This document shows, in pieces, positions 22,793-34,232 of a DNA stretch of 64,000 nucleotides. Both the position numbers and the translations under genes were made by a program. How positions within the stretch are numbered: the stretch's first letter is position 1; every line of letters begins with the position of its first letter. This stretch comes from Epiperipatus broadwayi (taxonomy: Eukaryota > Onychophora > Udeonychophora > Euonychophora > Peripatidae). Location of the stretch: positions 62,001 to 126,000 of the forward strand of contig JAQFVV010013089.1 in assembly GCA_028023455.1 (NCBI GenBank). The letters run 5' to 3'. The notes beneath the pieces are model-generated. The model was not told where the DNA came from and ran no database searches. It saw only the letters and a program-made list of their open reading frames with translations.

Positions 22793-22810
22793 TGGTACAG
22801 TCACAACTGG
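22793..22810 (+). promoter_or_regulatory. Primer-binding-like site
   Basis: TGGTACAGTCACAACTGG, two bases after the LTR. Similar to the tRNA-Ser-type TGGCGCAGTCG site of the TRIM. Confidence 0.5.
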
Positions 22811-23235
22811 TATTTTCCTATTTTAGATTTTTTATTAAAAGATTAACAGCTAAAATAATTACTACATCAATAAAAAATTAAAGAATCTAATGTAAGTATT
22901 TACTCATTAATTATAAAGGTGGGATTTTCTTCCTGTGAATTGTTTGGATTTGTGTTATTAAAAATTGATGGCGTAGCATGACTAGCATGTAAATAAAAAC
23001 TTAAAAATCAAATGCAAGAGTGGTTACTCGTTGACTATAAAGAAGAGTCAAAGAAAAAAAATTTCTTACAGTAGAAAGAGAAAAACAATTGAAATGGCTA
23101 AAATTGGTTCATTAGAAGGGTTCAATCTGGCCTATTCTGAAAATTGATTATCCTACATAAATTGAATGGTTTTCTCCATGCAGGATAATCAAATCAAAAA
23201 GCCTGAATTAAAAATACCCACAGCTGTGTTGATAT

Positions 23236-23466
23236 TTGGGATCTCAGACCTATGATATCTTACCTTTATGGGCAGCCCCCATGCTGCTGGCTGTGCTTAT
23301 TTTTATTGTAAAACTTTTTTCCCCTAAAACCATTGACTATAATGTAGAAATAGAGGAGAGGGAGAAAGTGAGAGATTTTGCTATTAACCTAAAAAATCTA
23401 TCTCTATACTGCAACTTTAAGGGTTTCCTCAATGAATCTCCAAGAATTTGTTTCATTTGTGAATAA
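23236..23466 (+). pseudogene. Gag (capsid-region) fragment
   Basis: A 76-codon frame whose last 45 residues (IDYNVEIEEREKVRDFAINL, KNLSLYCNFKGFLNESPRIC) follow the retrotransposon gag pattern of an ERxxF..., aligned basic/hydrophobic helix, LR.L...C.F...L.E.LRD.FVCG. It stops before the expected VCG and the frame is lost. The zinc-knuckle part lies downstream in another frame at 23688-23820. It is the remnant of a structural capsid protein, not functional. Confidence 0.6.
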
Positions 23467-23687
23467 AATGCCACATTTATAGGATAAATATTTCATGGAC
23501 CTTGATAACAAATTTGTTTAGTTGTCTCTCAGGTAACTCTAAGTAAACTGACAGTGAGTCAGATGTGTCCATTGAAGAAAATGAACTACAATATTAAATT
23601 TTCCAGTCAGAAAACTCAATCAAATACCCATCTGATAATAAAAAGCCTTCCTGAACAAATCAGCAAAAACAAATAAAAGTCTTTTGT

Positions 23688-23820
23688 TATATATGTGACA
23701 AAGCAAAACATGCACACACAAAATGTCTATACTGGTATACAATGTATAGATATTGCAATTATGTCAGATACATAGAAACTACTTGTTTAAAGAAAAACCA
23801 GAAACTCAGAAGTAAATGGA
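23688..23820 (+). pseudogene. Gag zinc-knuckle region
   Basis: One plus-strand frame reads CYICDKAKHAHTKC, a perfect C-x2-C-x4-H-x4-C nucleic-acid-binding knuckle. It is followed by YCNYVRYIETTC, a decayed second knuckle lacking its His. No start codon in this frame; frameshifts separate it from the capsid part at 23236-23466. Confidence 0.7.
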
Positions 23821-24670
23821 ATAATCCATTCCAAAAAAACTGGAAAAAACAAAATCAAATAAATTCAACAATGCCTGCTTTCACAAACAGAATTTTATTA
23901 ATAACCTGCCAATAATAATGTATCTGTACACAGGATCTGCAGTGTTCATTGTGTCTAAAAATACTTGGGCTATCATCAATCATAAAAAGAATCATCTTCT
24001 GCATCCACAAACAGAGTGTATTACTGAGTATCAAGGCAATCAAATATCATTCTTATATTAAACTAGTTAAAGTTACTATGTCTATTAAAACAATTGTTGC
24101 CTTTTGTTGTGTCTGCTGATAAGCATAGCAATTTATTATTTCATGATTGATTCAATCACTTGGCCTTACAGTGACTAAAATTAATCAGTTCACAAAAATA
24201 AAATCAAAAAGAGTTTATCCAAATGTTGTTGATAATAAACTGGGTATATCCTAGGACAATTCATAAAAATAAAAGTGCTAAAAAGCAGATAGACACAAGT
24301 TTTATGTTATATGTTTATAGGAATTACCAAATGGGTTCCAGAAATTGTAATCAAATTAAATGAATTACAAATAGCGTTTTGTTAAACAGTTAACACAGCA
24401 ACATGATGGAAACAGAAAACTATACATCTTCAGTCAACAGTTAGGAGACATAAGCCATCAGTGAAGAGTCATCAGCCAATAGTGAAGAGTCATTAGCCAA
24501 CATAAAATAATCATCAGACAATGGTTGTGAGTTTTAAAGTTTAGTTTGCAGATTTCCAATTGGAGACACTGGACTTGCTGATGAAATCACTGAACCTTAT
24601 AAAACCAGAAAGCTTCAAAGATATCCACCAAAGCCTCTGAATGAATAGATTCTCTGGATAATTTTAGTCA

Positions 24671-24685
24671 GGGGGAGGGAGGGAA
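24671..24685 (+). promoter_or_regulatory. Polypurine tract
   Basis: GGGGGAGGGAGGGAA ends exactly where the right LTR begins with TGTTATATC. This is the usual primer for plus-strand DNA synthesis. Confidence 0.75.
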
Positions 24686-25008
24686 TGTTATATCTCAACT
24701 TATTTTCAATTTAATTGATTAGACCAGATTTCATCTTAATTTAATTGGAATGAACATTAATTACCACAGACCAATAGGTATATAAATAGATGACATATAT
24801 CCAATGGCAGTACCAAACCAATGGATAATAAATGATTAATAAATCCAATTGTTTTCATCATGGAGAGCGATTTGGCTATAAATAGTCAGTCCAATTGGAG
24901 GTAAAGGGAGACAAGAGTCAATCTGAATGGTCTTGTAGTACAAACGTTGTCTGCAATATGATTAAAGCAGTCATATGACAACTAAATATTATACCAAATC
25001 AACAATAT
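24686..25008 (+). repeat. 3' LTR of the plus-strand element
   Basis: Starts TGTTATATCTCAAC; the end is approximate (CAACAATA). It lacks the doubled unit of the left LTR and is shorter. Confidence 0.6.
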
Positions 25009-25073
25009 CAAGTGAAGGTATAACTTGGCATATATTGTAAATACACATTTGTATATTTGTTATTTTAATTAAT

Positions 25074-25864
25074 TGTTATATCCACCAGTTGTAATAATCA
25101 CTGGCAAAAATTCTCTGTAGTAACCCCCCCCTTCCATTAATTTTTATTTAAATAAATTATTTTTTACAAAAAAAAAACACAGATAAAAAAAAAAAAAAAT
25201 TTAATTTAAAAAAAAAAAAAAATAAATTTATTAAAATAAAAAATAAAAAAAATCAAAATCTTTTTAAACTAAAAAAACAAAAAAAAAAAAAAAAAAAATA
25301 ATAATGATCTTCTTTCTCTTCTTTGTCCTTTTCTTTTTTTTTTTCTTCCTAATCCATCTCTCTGCTCTCTGCGGGCCTGCCCAAATAACAAGATCGCTGG
25401 TTTTTCTCTTTTTCTCTTTTTTGGGGTTTCTTAAATGCTTTACACTTTCACTCATTTTTCCAGTTCTGATTTTCTGGATTTGATTGGTCAGATCTTGTCC
25501 ATCCTGGTTGGATCAATCCCTCCCAGTTTATCTTTTGGCTTAAGTTTTACTTTGATTGATTACCCTTTGCAGTTTGATTGCTTTTTAATTAATCATCTTG
25601 TTTATCTGCAAAGTTTCTTCATTAATTAACCTTGCTATCTAAAAGGATTTGTTTACATGTTGTTTTAGAACATAACACAACTATTAAAGTATAATATTAT
25701 TTTAAATTAATGAAGTATTTTTATCTTCATGTATATATATAACTTATGTATGTATATGCGATAAATTATACACATACATACATTTAAATATTAAATTCCT
25801 ATTTACACCATTTACTATTATTATTTTGTGTGTATGTGTATTTTAATTATACACATACATAACA
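25074..25864 (-). repeat. 3' LTR of the Gypsy element (791 bp)
   Basis: Positions from about 25436 to 25864 are nearly identical to 30192-30624. The part from 25120 to 25430 is a poly(A)/poly(T) and C-rich low-complexity tract with little similarity to the sister LTR. Confidence 0.85.
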
Positions 25865-25882
25865 ATACTTCCCCCAAATTTG
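25865..25882 (-). promoter_or_regulatory. Polypurine tract of the Gypsy element
   Basis: On the minus strand AAATTTGGGGGAAGTAT directly precedes the LTR start TGTTATG. Confidence 0.7.
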
Positions 25883-25911
25883 AAGATTATTTGTTAGTCT
25901 TTGAACTTAAG

Positions 25912-26094
25912 TCATTGCCGTGAATTATTTTCCATTTGTAGTGGTGACTTCTCTGTAGGCAAAATGTTTAATTGAAAATCAGTTTCTTGACTGGTGCAAA
26001 TTTCCAGTTTATTATCATTTTTTAGAGTCTCATCAGTTTCTGTTGTGCCAAGATTTGGAATCCAGTCACTTCCATTTCTCTGTAGCTGGTTCAC
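25912..26094 (-). pseudogene. C-terminal tail of the Gypsy polyprotein
   Basis: A 60-codon frame (MNQLQRNGSDWIPNLGTTET...) just before the polypurine tract, following the integrase C-terminal domain in an overlapping frame. No recognisable motif. Confidence 0.45.
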
Positions 26095-26437
26095 ATGTTT
26101 TTTTTAATATCTTACCATCGCCCATGCGAACTGTCATGATTTGTTTTGATAGATGGCGAATAACTTCCCCTGGAAACCATCGATTTTTTAGTGTGATCTT
26201 TACCCACACTCTCTCTTGCAGCTGGAATTTATACGAACAACTCTGTTGTTTGTCTTGTTGTTTTGTTGGCATTATTTTTGCTAGTTTTGTTTGCAGTTTT
26301 CTGCCTAAATATATTTCTGCTGGTGATTTGCCAGATTTGGCCACTGGGGTAGAATGCTGGTGAAGAAGAACAGTCAATACAGCTTTGTCAATTTTCATTT
26401 CACCCATTTTTTTTATAGTTGACTTGAGGCTTTGCAC
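26066..26437 (-). pseudogene. Gypsy integrase, C-terminal part
   Basis: Contains HSTPVAKSGKSPAEIYLGRK, the usual end of the integrase core (…TG.SPAEL..GR.), then an SH3-like segment with VWVKITLKNRWFPGEVI and YKFQLQERV, the DNA-binding C-terminal domain. It opens with an in-frame Met by chance. The upstream core is broken. Confidence 0.75.
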
Positions 26438-26969
26438 TGCTCTTTCAGCCAGTCCATTTTATTGGGGTGGTATGGAGGGGTGAGTACGTTTTATTCCCCA
26501 ATCTTGTATTGCCTTTGTGAACTTTTCCGATGTGAAACTTGTTTCATTATCTGAGACTACAAGTTTCTGGGAATCCGTGATGAGCAAAAATCTCATACAG
26601 AGTGCTAACTGTTACCTCTGTGCTGGTATTTTTCACTATTTTACACTCATCCCACCCTGAATATGAGTTGACTACAACTAGAAATAAATAGCTTTCAAAT
26701 GGACTGCAGTGGTCTATATGAATTCATTGCCATGGGTTGTCTGCTTTTGGCCATGTTTCAAAAGCCTATGGGGGTGCTTTAGCGCACTGTTGGCAGTTCT
26801 CACATATGTTGATGTTTGGCCACCATATGACACTATGAGCTAGGACTTTTGCCCTCACAATACTCAGATGTCCTTCATGAAGCAAGTTCAATATTTGTTG
26901 TCTCCCCACCACAGGTATAAGCACTTGGTCACTCCTCAAAATGCAACCTTTACATATGGATAGCTGTTT
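26438..26969 (-). pseudogene. Gypsy integrase, zinc-binding and catalytic core, broken
   Basis: Conceptual minus-strand reading gives HEGH...WWPNIN..CENCQQC (His2-Cys2 zinc domain), then IHIDHCSPFES (first catalytic Asp region) and VVVNSYSGW, all interrupted by stops and frame changes. Assignment by motif order. Confidence 0.7.
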
Positions 26970-27440
26970 TCAGGCATTCCCTAATTGTTTGTGGAGAAAA
27001 CTTGGATGTTTGTTTGGCCATCCTCCTCTTATCTTATTTATTATCCACTGACAGCCATCATCTTCTTCTGTCCATCGAGCTACAATTTTACTATTTAGGT
27101 TTTGCTTTTGAAGTACATCTATATAATTTATTTCTTTTTCTAATACTGCTGCTTCATCAAGATCAGGCATGCATGATAATGCATCTGTGTGCCCAATTTG
27201 TTTTCCTTTTTTGTATTGCAGACTGTAATCATAACCTGCGAGAACATTAAGCCAATGTAATATTCGGGGGCTTAAATGATCAGGTGTATGTTTATTTCTG
27301 AATATTCCCAGCAGTGGTTTGTGATCGGTTATAATAGTAAATTTTTTCCCATATAGATATTGGTGGAATTTTTTCACTCCGAACAAAATTGCTAGCGCTT
27401 CCTTGTCCAATTGGCTATAGTTTTTTTCTGCCTTGGACAA
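26970..27440 (-). pseudogene. Gypsy RNase H domain
   Basis: A 156-codon frame starting MSKAEKNYSQLDKEALAILF, with FTIITDHKPLLGIF and the tether motif RILHWLNVLAGYDYSLQYKK followed by DALS.MP, all classical for Ty3/Gypsy RNase H. It degrades the RNA strand of the hybrid during reverse transcription. The upstream reverse transcriptase is out of frame. Confidence 0.88.
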
Positions 27441-28297
27441 TGTGCATGAAGCATATGCTATAGTTCACTCTTCCAACTGGACTGGGTGAGCTAGTACTGC
27501 CCCGTCCCCAAATTCAGATGCATCAGTGGTCAACATAATTTCCAGATCACTGTTATAATGTACTAATAATTTATCTGAAGTAAGCAGTGCTTTAGTGCGA
27601 ATAAATGCTGTTTCTTCTTGCTTGTCCCATTTCTATTTTTGGTTTTTCCTCAGTAGACTATATAAAGGAGTGTCCACATGGGCTTTTCCTTTTCAAAAAG
27701 TTTCAAAAAAAAATCACCAAGCCTAGGAAAGCTTGTAGTTGCTTCACGTTTGTGGGTCTTGGTGCTTCTGTTATTGATTTAGCCTTTTTGGGGGATAATG
27801 TGGCCCAGGAATTTAATTTCCTTAGTTTTCCAAATGCATTTTTCAGTATTCAGCTTTGTGCCAAACTCATTTAGCTGTTCACATATCTTATCTACTCGGT
27901 TTCTAAGTTCTTTGTCTGTGGTCGCTATTATGAGGATGTCATCAAAATATGGTATGATGCCATCTAAACCATTGAGGAGAGTTTTGATTTTTGACTGAAA
28001 TATGCTAGGGGCCGATGTTATTCCGAATGGTAGTCTTTTACATTTGTATAGCCCAAGATGCGTAGTAATTGTCAGTATTCTGGACGCTTCCTCTGTTACT
28101 GGTATTTGATGGAATGCAGCATTAAGGTGTAACTTCGCAAAGAAATTAGATTTTCACAAGGAAACGATAACTTCTCTAGTGTTTGATACAGGGTATGCAC
28201 CCTTGTTTAATACTTTATTTACAGTTACCCTGTAATCCCCACACAAGCATATCTGACCATTAGGTTTAGTTATGATTACTATTGGGGTGGCCCAATC
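27441..28297 (-). pseudogene. Gypsy reverse transcriptase, broken
   Basis: Minus-strand reading shows DWATPIVIITKPNGQICLCG, DYRVTVNKVL, LPFGITSAPSIFQ and the active site YFDDILI near 27950, followed by KEIKFLGHII and an AFLG segment. Several stops and frameshifts interrupt it (for example just after the PTKK at 28298). The family usually carries an intact ~230-residue palm/finger here. Confidence 0.8.
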
Positions 28298-28957
28298 TCA
28301 CTTTTTTGTGGGTTCCAACACCCCTTTCTTGGCAAGGTCGTCAATTTTTTTTTCTATTTTTACTTTCTGAGCAAATGGTACCTTTCTAGGGTTGCAAATT
28401 ATGGGTAGAGCTGATGTCTTCATTTCTAACGATACTGGCTCAGTTTTAATAATTCCCGGCTCCCCATTAAATAAATTTGGAAATTTATTTTCCATTTCTT
28501 TTTCCAACTCAACATTTTGTACAAATGTCAATCTAATCCCTAATTTATTAAACCACTCATGGCTGATTAATGGATTTATCGGGGTGTGTACTATATATAA
28601 TGGTAAATTGACAATTTTACCCTCTACTCTATTTACTGGAGCTTTAATCATGCCCTTTATTTTAATAGCATTGCCATTTACACCTAATGCTTTCATGTCA
28701 GTTTTTATTATTTTGGGTTTTTGCTTACAATTTTCTGTAATGGTCTGCCAATCACGTAGTGAAATTAGGGTTATATCACTCCCACTGTCCACTTCCATGT
28801 CTATAGGGCGATCATATATTTTAACTTTTATAATTATTTTCTCATTAAGACTAGTTGCTGTATTGTTAATCATTGTAAATTGTTTTTCTTTTGTCTGTAA
28901 TTTACGGTTAGGACTGTTTCTTGTGTGTAGTGTTTCATTTTGTTCTCTCCAACACAT
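28298..28957 (-). pseudogene. Gypsy aspartic protease and start of reverse transcriptase
   Basis: Residues ~45-135 hold the retropepsin: DMEVDSGSDITLISLRDW contains the catalytic D-S-G. Further on, IDDLAKKGVLEPTKK is the usual entry into the reverse transcriptase fingers. The protease would release polyprotein parts. The frame stops exactly where DWATP should follow. Confidence 0.82.
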
Positions 28958-29355
28958 GTTTTGCCTATGCCCGTTCTTATTTCATAATTTGCATTGTTCA
29001 TGTCTAAAATAGCAATCAGTGGCTTTATGCCCTTTTTTCCACAACAAAAACAGATAACAGGGTTTTTATTATTACTGCCATTACTTTCATTATTTTCTGT
29101 GTATTTTTGTTCCACTGTTTTGAAAGTTTTGTAAACTTCAGTCTGTTTATTTTCCCTGTTGTTGAATTCTGCGTATTTTTTGGACTGTTCCAAGACAAGC
29201 TTGTAGGCTTTGCTATGTTTGATTGCCTCTGTGTAATCGAGATTCATTATTGACAGTAGCTGTTGCCATAAGATGTTGCTGTTTATGCCTGTCAGGAACT
29301 GTTCAAGGAGTGCTTCGTCTAAGTAAGAACCATACACACAGTCTTTCACTAACAC
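28870..29355 (-). pseudogene. Gypsy gag, C-terminal part with zinc knuckle
   Basis: Contains FLTGINSNILWQQLLSIMNL (the gag segment after the VCG position) and CFCCGKKG followed by a decayed second half of a CCHC knuckle (frame loss after GIKPLIAIL). Overlaps the protease frame. Confidence 0.7.
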
Positions 29356-29705
29356 TCACAGTGCACAATCAAAATCCTTAATCGTTTCATTTCTAGCTTG
29401 CAGACAATGGTGGAACTGTAGTCTAGCAATGTGACCTGAAGGAGTGGGGTTAAAATAATTACCCAATTGCTCTTTGAAGTCACTGTATGAGCATTGCTCA
29501 GGGTTAAAGGCGCTACAAGCCGATTTGCGATTTCTATAACCGCTTTACCTGCGAAACATAATACAGTGGCTATTTTATACTTATTGTCTTCGACCCTATT
29601 AATAAAAAGATACTTTTCTATGTGTCCAACATACAACGGCCATCTGCTCATCTTGTTTATGTCAAATTCGCCAATGGCCATATGCAATTTATCCATTACA
29701 CTCAA
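29349..29705 (-). pseudogene. Gypsy gag, N-terminal part
   Basis: A 118-codon frame with GEFDINKMSRWPLYVGHIEK YLFINRV and KIATVLCFAGKAVIEIANRL, matching the gag pattern F......W..Y..R.E.YF..N.I.D..K....L...G. The second half (from residue ~75) is out-of-frame read-through. Start MSVMDKL is plausible, about 80 bp after the primer site. Confidence 0.7.
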
Positions 29706-29784
29706 ATATTGTACTTAAAAAATTTCTGCTTTGTGTAAATGGTGAATAACAGCAATTTTAATACACACTAGGCTAGCTTTACTA

Positions 29785-29807
29785 GGTTTGAACTCTTGAC
29801 TGTGCCA
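29785..29807 (-). promoter_or_regulatory. Primer binding site of the Gypsy element
   Basis: TGGCACAGTCAAGAGTTCAA on the minus strand, two bases after the LTR. Similar to a tRNA-Ser-type site (TGGCGCAGTC...GGATTCGAACC) with substitutions. Confidence 0.6.
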
Positions 29808-29809
29808 AA

Positions 29810-30624
29810 TGTTATATCTGCCAGTTGTAATAATCATTGGTGAACAATCTATGCAGTAAGCTAACCCTTGCACTGACTATATATGCATACAATAATTTTA
29901 TCACAAAGACTAATGCCGGTGGAATAAGAAAACAGATTTAATTATAATACACTAATATATACATATTTACAATAATACATTAAAACAATCATAATCTATT
30001 TATATTAACAAACCCGAAGATATACAAAAATAATAATGAAGATCTATGCGACCTACTTTATAATCCCTATGCTGACTTTTGGATGTTCGGAGGCCAGCTG
30101 TCTGCTCTGGGGCTACTGTGCCAAATAAGCGACGTTCAGCACCTTTCCCAGTTCATCTGCATCAGTAGAGCTCCCAGTTTTAAGTGTCCAAAATGCTTTA
30201 CACTTTCACTCATTTTTCCAGTCCTGATATTTCTGGATTTGATTGGTCAGATCTTGTCCATCCGGGTCGGATCAATCCCTCCCAGTTTATCTTTTGGCTT
30301 AAGTTTTACTTTGATTGATTACCCTTTGCAGTTCAATTGCTTTATAATTAATCAATGTGTTTATCTGCAAAGTTCCTTCGTTAATTAACCTTGCTATCTA
30401 AAAGGATTTGTTTACATGTTGTTTTAGAACATAACACAACTATTAAAGTATAATATTATTTTAAATTAACGAAGTATTTTTTATCTTCACGTATATATAT
30501 AACTTACATATGTATATGCGATAAATTATACACATACATACGTTTAAATATTAAATTCCTATTTACACCATTTACTATTATTATTTTGTGTGTATGTGTA
30601 TTTTAATTATACACATACATAACA
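29810..30624 (-). repeat. 5' LTR of the Gypsy element (815 bp)
   Basis: TG...CA ends; contains the less decayed version of the half that is low-complexity in the sister LTR. Confidence 0.85.
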
Positions 30625-30629
30625 TTAAT

Positions 30630-31269
30630 AAATATTGAAAGTATTATTATGAGTTTGTTTATAATAATCTCGCATCAAACACAAAGGTGAGAGAATAAAA
30701 TAATTGCTATTTAATTGAAATATTTGTTTTCCAAATGTCATATACGTTTTTTTCATTTTTCATTGTATTTTTAAAACCAGTAATATTTGTAATTTTTTAT
30801 ATTTGTGATTTAATTATTTAATATTTAAACAATAAATTATTTCTAAACTAAAATTTCAAAAGTCAATTTTTCCTCACTTTACAAAAATCTAGCTAAGTAT
30901 TTTGTATAAAATATATTTGCTGCTAAAAGTTTACTGTTAACTCCAAGGACCTTATTTGATTTTTTTAAAACCTTAAATAAACCGAGTAGGGCAAATTTTT
31001 AATATCTGATCCCCATGTAATTGTAACATCGTTGCAGCTGGTATTTTCATGTGATTATTCACATAATGAATAAATATGGACCAAACATCTCATCAACAGG
31101 CGACAACTTCAACCAGAATGATGAATATATTGGTTTTTAACCTCTGGGGTTAAGCTCACAAAAATTCCAAGATCTTTATTTTCATTCATTTTGAAGTTTA
31201 TAATAAGTATATAGAATCAACTTTTTTTAAAAAAATATTTATAATCATGATAAATAAAACTAAATTGCA
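30630..31269. other. Intron sequence, nothing recognised
   Basis: AT-rich, no gene or clear repeat. Confidence 0.4.
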
Positions 31270-31735
31270 GACCCTATTCCCCGGATGATATAAAGGTGTC
31301 TGCTGATGACTGAAGTTGGAAGAGAAAGTGTCTAATATTAAATTAAATGGGTCATTTTTGGACTTTGTGAAGTAAGAAAATAAAGATCAAGATGCTAGGA
31401 CATGTACTTTATTATAAACACACAAATATTAGAGGCACAAGTGGAATAAAAAATGAAAAACAACAATGTGGAGATTGATAGTATATCAAACAAAATGGCA
31501 AGATTAATTAAAATTAAAGAGACAAAGCAAATGCAAATAGTTCAAGTTTATGTATTAACAAATTTTTGTTATGATGAAAAGGTAGAAGTGGACTTTTATA
31601 TAGTTATGCAAAATGATTTTCATCACATCAACAATATTTTAAAAGTGTCATGGCTTTTAGAGCTAGAATTTGAAACCAATTAAAAAGAAGTGACTATTTA
31701 AATTTGGATATAGGAAAAAAATGAGAGAGAACACG
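31270..31735 (+). mobile_element. RTE LINE 5' fragment (endonuclease region), plus strand
   Basis: Aligns with the endonuclease start of the RTE copy at 60487-63755: GGACTTTGTGAAGTAAGAA matches the GLCEVR segment and TATTATAAACACACAAATAT the YYKSTHIGN segment. The open piece at 31453-31683 reads NNNVEIDSISNKMARLIK and QMQIVQVYVLTNF, as in the full copy. It ends near 31735 at GAGAGAGAACACGAG. Heavily mutated. It may be the front part of the plus-strand copy that resumes at about 37437. Confidence 0.75.
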
Positions 31736-31739
31736 AGTT

Positions 31740-34205
31740 ATTATATATATATATATATATTTATATTGTAAAGGGTAGGGTAATATTCCTAACAAGATCG
31801 GCCTACTTATTGAACCCAATCCATTTGGAATTTGCATTAATAATGGGAAGATTATTTTTTTATTATTACATATATATACATGTACAGCACGTATGTATTT
31901 ATAATAAATTTAATATGACCAATATTTTAGAAAGTAATATTGTATATATAAATTATTTAATTAATAAACTGTAATGTATATATTTTTTTAAAATTTAAAA
32001 TTGAATATTAATTTATAGTCAAATGACTTAGGTATAGCCTGAGATCAAGTTAGGTGGCTGTGTGTGAAAATAAAACTGATTTTATTATATTTATTTTTTA
32101 TCTGTAATAAATGAAATCTATTTAAACAATAGGCAGTTAAAAATCTCAGTGTTTCAGGAGATATATGCACAAACTGTATAAAAACAGAAACTTTTTTACA
32201 AATCATTCTTCTTGTCAGTAATATTCCAGCTATAACAACATACAGCAGTAAAATTAAAATTTCAAATGCTAAAATGAAGTTTGTTTTTTCTTTTATTTGA
32301 ATCATAGAAATTTTTAAAGTCAAATACTGTAACTTAAATTTTGCCAAATTCAGAAGAAAGAACGTGAGAAATAAAAAAGAATAATTTATAAATTTTGAGA
32401 TAATTAAATCATGTTTTGAAAGATGGAGTAATTTTTAATATTTTAAATCTTTTCAAAAAGAAAAACCAAAATTAAGCCTGCTGAAAATAGGAAAAAAAAA
32501 AGAAATAATTCTTTTTTAATACAAATATATTATCTAATATAAATTTATGATTACAAATAATTATTGAATTGTACTTTAAGATGAATATGGGCTAAAGCAA
32601 AATATGCTATTGTGCATCATGATATTTCCTAACTGTTGCATTAAACCTCTATTTATTTTCTACTTTATTGTAAAACACACAAGAGGATGCCTGCAGTCCA
32701 AAGTAAACAAGCATTGGAATATTTAAAGGTGAATCAGTTAAGGATCAAGATGTTTACCATACACAACTACAGGAGACACCATTGTACCCATCTATCCATA
32801 CGTAGGAAAATGATTTGATGAGTCAATGCTTTTGGAGAACAACATGCCTAACTATCAACTGCTACTTCTATTAGGATGATTTTTAATGAACTTTGTTCCA
32901 AAAACAATTTTAATCAAATATTGTAAATTTTTGTTTGATTTTTTTTTATTATTATTATCTATGTTGTATTTTCACATTCTGATACTAGAAGCCTCATTTT
33001 TCAGAATTAGCAAAGAAGAAATGGGGGGATTATTCACTTAGATATTTTTCTATTTTTATTGTAAATAAAATCTAGGTTAACCCACCTGCTTCACATCAGG
33101 TTATCCATGTAAATAGTAAGTAAGATTCTCTACATTTATTTTTATAGATTAAATTGCAACACTTGATACAGATACATATTATAAGTTTTATTTTGTTGAT
33201 TAATCCTGTGTGTGTATATATATATATATATATATTCAGTATGATTGACTAATCAACTAATATTAATTTCTATACCTATTATATATATAAATTGGGGGAA
33301 ACTTAAATTAAATAGATTGCTAAAATCAGGAAATATATATAATTTAGCTAGCCAGCATCTCAATCATCTTAAATTATTAATGTTTATTTTTCTATATAAT
33401 TAAAATTTGTAAAGAATGAATGACATAGATGTATTTCTACCATGGGGTATAAGGGATGGATTTGGAGAATTATTAGTAAATAAAATGGTAGAAGTTCACA
33501 TGTGACACATGTATTATTATTATTTTTTATCATTACTATTGTTATTATACATTATGTTATTTATCATTTTAAATAAATGTTTAAGAGTTTATATTATTCC
33601 GATTTCTGGTTTATTAAGTTGTCCTGACATTCCACAGTTTATAAACAATTATGCACACACACACACACATATATATATATTTCTTGTCATATAAAAGCTG
33701 TAAAGTAAAACAAATATAATAAATGCTAGTTGTAATGTATATATAGGTGCAGGAGTTTCTGTGTGTATCTTTTCATACCTGTTAAGGAAGTCAAAAGCAA
33801 TATTTTCTCTGGGCTTGAATATTAGGGCATAACGGAATGGGAAAGGAGTGAAAGTGGATGAACTAACCTAAATTGCATTTGAAATTATTAAATAGGGTCA
33901 GAGCTAGTCAATTAAAGTGCATGCAATCATTGGTTAAGCATTTCATCAGGTTAATCATTAGCATTCTACACGAAGACCCAAAGTCTGACCGTAGTTAGAT
34001 GCAACTTTTTTCCCTTCTGAGCCTGGTAGGTCTTTGCAGACTGAGTCATCAGGGACAATAAATTAGGACACATTAAGTCATAGTCTCTAGATTGCTATAT
34101 CTGAATAGTATCACAGTCCGCAAAGTTATTTTCCCATCTGTTACATCTGGTGTGTGGGCAAGTGCGAATCCAGCCATAGTAGACCATCTGTTACAATATA
34201 TATAT
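31740..34205. other. Intron sequence, nothing firmly recognised
   Basis: Holds (TA)n runs at 31741, 33216 and 33660. A 100-codon minus frame at 32045-32347 has one hydrophobic stretch but no recognisable family. 33740-34200 is less AT-rich and may be an unclassified repeat. Confidence 0.35.
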
Positions 34206-34232
34206 CATCATCATCATCATTATCAACCATTA

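Larger units (their letters stand above)
22345..25008 (+). mobile_element. Deleted LTR retrotransposon, plus strand
   Basis: Direct repeats 22345-22790 and 24686-25008 share ATATCTCAA, CATATATCCMATGGYA, CCAATGGAT and GGCTATAAATA-like stretches in the same order. A primer-like site TGGTACAGTCACAACTGG follows the left LTR by two bases. A purine tract AGGGGGAGGGAGGGAA directly precedes the right LTR start TGTTATATCTC. The internal region (~1.9 kb) retains only gag-like pieces with CCHC knuckles. Protease, RT and integrase are absent. The LTRs are clearly diverged, so the element is old. Confidence 0.78.
25074..30624 (-). mobile_element. Gypsy-type LTR retrotransposon, complete but decayed
   Basis: LTRs 25074-25864 and 29810-30624 (TG...CA ends) flank a 3.9-kb internal region. 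On the minus strand the order is gag, zinc knuckle, protease, reverse transcriptase, RNase H, integrase, the Ty3/Gypsy order. The insertion is bounded by TTAAT at 25069-25073 and 30625-30629. A primer site follows the right LTR by two bases and a purine tract lies against the left LTR. All coding parts contain stops or frameshifts. It sits in the largest intron of the cyclase gene in opposite orientation to its neighbour LTR element, only 65 bp away. Confidence 0.92.

Noticed and set aside
25264-25455. Lysine-rich frame on the minus strand
   Set aside because: Homopolymer-rich part of the Gypsy LTR; no sister LTR support.
28392-29012. 206-codon plus-strand frame
   Set aside because: Antisense shadow of the Gypsy gag/protease region on the minus strand.
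32045-32347. 100-codon minus frame with one hydrophobic segment (FILAFEILILLLYVVIAGIL)
   Set aside because: Looks like a possible transmembrane exon, but it lies between kinase-homology and dimerisation exons of the cyclase, where no membrane segment belongs; no family recognised and AT-rich codons easily give such stretches.
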